Shown here in pieces: positions 5,279-6,517 of a stretch of DNA of 6,517 nucleotides (positions are counted from its first letter, which is position 1; each line of letters opens with the position of its first letter). This DNA comes from Microcaldota archaeon (GTDB lineage: Archaea > Micrarchaeota > Micrarchaeia > Anstonellales > Bilamarchaeaceae). The position numbers were made by a program, and so were the translations under genes. The notes under the pieces are model-generated. The model ran no database searches and was not told the DNA's origin. It saw only the letters and a list, made by a program, of their open reading frames with translations. The DNA lies in contig JAHFGR010000071.1 of NCBI GenBank assembly GCA_023247345.1, positions 1 to 6,517 on the forward strand, in the 5' to 3' direction.

Positions 5279-6517
5279 ATGCGTTTAGCAACTATCGTAC
5301 TATTTTTATTTATCTTAACTGGGTTATTTTTCTCTTCTTCCTATAAGTTTACGCATCTTTCGGGAGGAGAACAGGTAACGAGCATAGAAACAGATACCGC
5401 AATCGCAGTAAAAACAATCTATGTTGCAGCTAATTATAACTCGGTTTCGAACTCATGTATTCAAGATAACGCCAATTCTTATGTCGAATTAACAAATGTT
5501 CCAGAACTTGGTTATGTAAAACTTTTTGACGGGCAAAGTACAACATTTAATGTAAAGGAAACTGAAACGCAGAAAGATGTACCTGTGAGATTAAAGGTAA
5601 TCGCGGAAAGCGCTACTCTCACTAAAACAGGCAGTTCTGGAAATTATCATTGCACAGTAAGCGATCAGGAAACTGAAGTAAATATTACTATAAGTGGCGC
5701 AACATATTGTATTGATCCTGACGGATATGATCAAGTAAATGATATTCGAATGGCAAATGGAAGAGATGATGGATATATGATCGCAGAAGTGGCAGGCGCA
5801 AAACATATTGATCTTCGAAAAGTTCGCATACTACCGGCACAGGGAGACGAATGCATTAATTCAACTAGGATAAGAGAAAGAGTTTGTGGAAACAATGATC
5901 TCGGAGGTACGAGTATTAGAGACTGTGCTACCAATGAAGTTTGTACCAAAAACCAAACAAACGGATATGATTACTGCACTACAAAACAGGCATTTTGCGA
6001 AGATACTGATGGGAATGATAAAAATACACAAGGAACAGTAAGAACTGGGATAAAAGTTAATGGTGTAGTATATGGGATTCCAACCGGCAGTCTCGATTCA
6101 TGTATTGATGTGAATACTGTAAAGGAAATAACATGCAGTGGAAATAATAAAGTAGAAACAAACGTTGCCTGCGATCCTGGCTATAGATGTAGCGATGGAA
6201 AATGTATAAGCGCAGGCGTAGTTGCATTTTGTACAGACAGCGATAATGGCGAAACATTAACTATTAAAGGAGTCACGCGTACAGGAACGAAAAATCAGGA
6301 CACGCTTATCGAGATAAACGCGAGCGAGGAAGAAGATAAGTGCCTAGACGTCAATACAGTAAGAGAATATGTCTGTAACAGCAATTCAAGAGTTCCGAGA
6401 GATAAAAATTGTCCTGATGGAACATATTGTACTGATGGAAAATGCGGTGCAGTAAATGGCGCTAATACTACTTATTGTACGGAGAATGATGCTGGAAGAG
6501 ATTATTATGTTAAAGGA
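5279..6517 (+). CDS. Secreted cysteine-rich repeat protein, 5' portion (runs off right edge)
   Basis: An open frame of 413 codons starts at ATG 5279 and has no stop before the window end. Residues 1-21 (begins MRLATIVLFLFILTGLFFSS) form a signal peptide or N-terminal anchor. Residues about 30-140 look like a beta-sandwich domain (alternating hydrophobic strands, Cys 60 and 125). From residue 144 on there are tandem Cys/Asp repeats. Two clear units, 240-309 and 318-389, share the pattern CxDxD, RTGxK, C(I/L)DVNTV(K/R)Ex(V/T)C, C-D/P-x-GxxC-x-DGKC. A divergent unit lies at 144-233 and a fourth begins at 400. NxS/T sequons (for example NAT-like and NQT, NIT, NST) would allow N-glycosylation. The regular Asp and Cys suggest calcium-binding and/or disulfide-stabilised modules on the outside of the cell. 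Similar Cys/DxDGG repeats are common in large DPANN surface proteins; the precise role (adhesin, envelope component) is not known. Confidence 0.88.
   Translation, partial: MRLATIVLFLFILTGLFFSSSYKFTHLSGGEQVTSIETDTAIAVKTIYVAANYNSVSNSCIQDNANSYVELTNVPELGYVKLFDGQSTTFNVKETETQKDVPVRLKVIAESATLTKTGSSGNYHCTVSDQETEVNITISGATYCIDPDGYDQVNDIRMANGRDDGYMIAEVAGAKHIDLRKVRILPAQGDECINSTRIRERVCGNNDLGGTSIRDCATNEVCTKNQTNGYDYCTTKQAFCEDTDGNDKNTQGTVRTGIKVNGVVYGIPTGSLDSCIDVNTVKEITCSGNNKVETNVACDPGYRCSDGKCISAGVVAFCTDSDNGETLTIKGVTRTGTKNQDTLIEINASEEEDKCLDVNTVREYVCNSNSRVPRDKNCPDGTYCTDGKCGAVNGANTTYCTENDAGRDYYVKG
5708..6517 (+). repeat. Tandem Cys/Asp protein repeats in the surface protein
   Basis: Protein-level repeats of about 70-90 residues: 5708-5977 (divergent), 5996-6205, 6230-6445, and a fourth starting at 6476 and cut by the edge. 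The two middle units match best at CIDVNTVKE/CLDVNTVRE and at the closing CSDGKC/CTDGKC. Spacing between the opening Cys codons is about 234-288 bases. The DNA is diverged, so these are old duplications, not recent slippage. Confidence 0.75.

Noticed and set aside
5185..5279. Integration (att) repeat at the tRNA
   Set aside because: No second copy of the tRNA 3' end and no integrase gene is visible in the window.
5591..6257. Minus-strand frames at 5591-5806, 5731-5949 and 6057-6257
   Set aside because: Antisense shadows of the surface repeat protein, whose frame has a signal peptide and regular Cys repeats.
1..6517. CRISPR array, insertion sequence or rRNA
   Set aside because: No regularly spaced direct repeats, transposase motifs or rRNA-like conserved segments were seen.

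Overview
The window looks archaeal, most likely from an AT-rich DPANN-type genome (the Woesearchaeota/Pacearchaeota/Diapherotrites sort). Reasons: an archaeal-type alanyl-tRNA synthetase with an N-terminal zinc knuckle; TATA boxes about 24-28 bases upstream of several start codons with no Shine-Dalgarno site (leaderless promoters); a tRNA gene interrupted by bulge-helix-bulge (BHB) style introns and lacking an encoded CCA; and a large secreted protein with tandem cysteine/aspartate repeats. The phylum is inferred, not read directly.

Layout from left to right. 1-432 (minus) is the 5' part of an unrecognised gene that runs off the left edge. 488-3157 (minus) is alaS, with its own TATA box just behind the stop codon of the next gene. 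3199-4152 (minus) encodes a Fic-domain protein (probable AMP transferase) with a built-in inhibitory motif; its TATA box sits inside a 9-bp inverted repeat that looks like an operator. 4171-4391 has no convincing gene, but holds that promoter and a short helical reading frame (4208-4345) that may be a small gene or a gene remnant. 4392-4769 (minus) encodes a small membrane-anchored, cysteine-containing protein. 4812-5185 (minus) is a tRNA-Ile(UAU) gene. 5279-6517 (plus) is a secreted cysteine-rich repeat protein that runs off the right edge.

The most striking element is the tRNA. Its 74-nt mature form can be assembled with complete acceptor, D, anticodon and T arms only if two insertions are removed: a 36-nt intron at the canonical position 37/38 with a well-formed BHB, and a 264-nt intron inside the T loop (best placed at 59/60). 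The T-loop intron is highly structured: a perfect 13-bp stem encloses a GNRA-capped hairpin, further hairpins and a possible pseudoknot. The anticodon is UAU rather than the CAU most archaea use to read AUA.

The genes do not form one pathway. alaS and the tRNA belong to translation, the Fic protein is probably regulatory or toxin-like, and the two genes around the tRNA encode cell-surface products. Each gene appears to have its own promoter.
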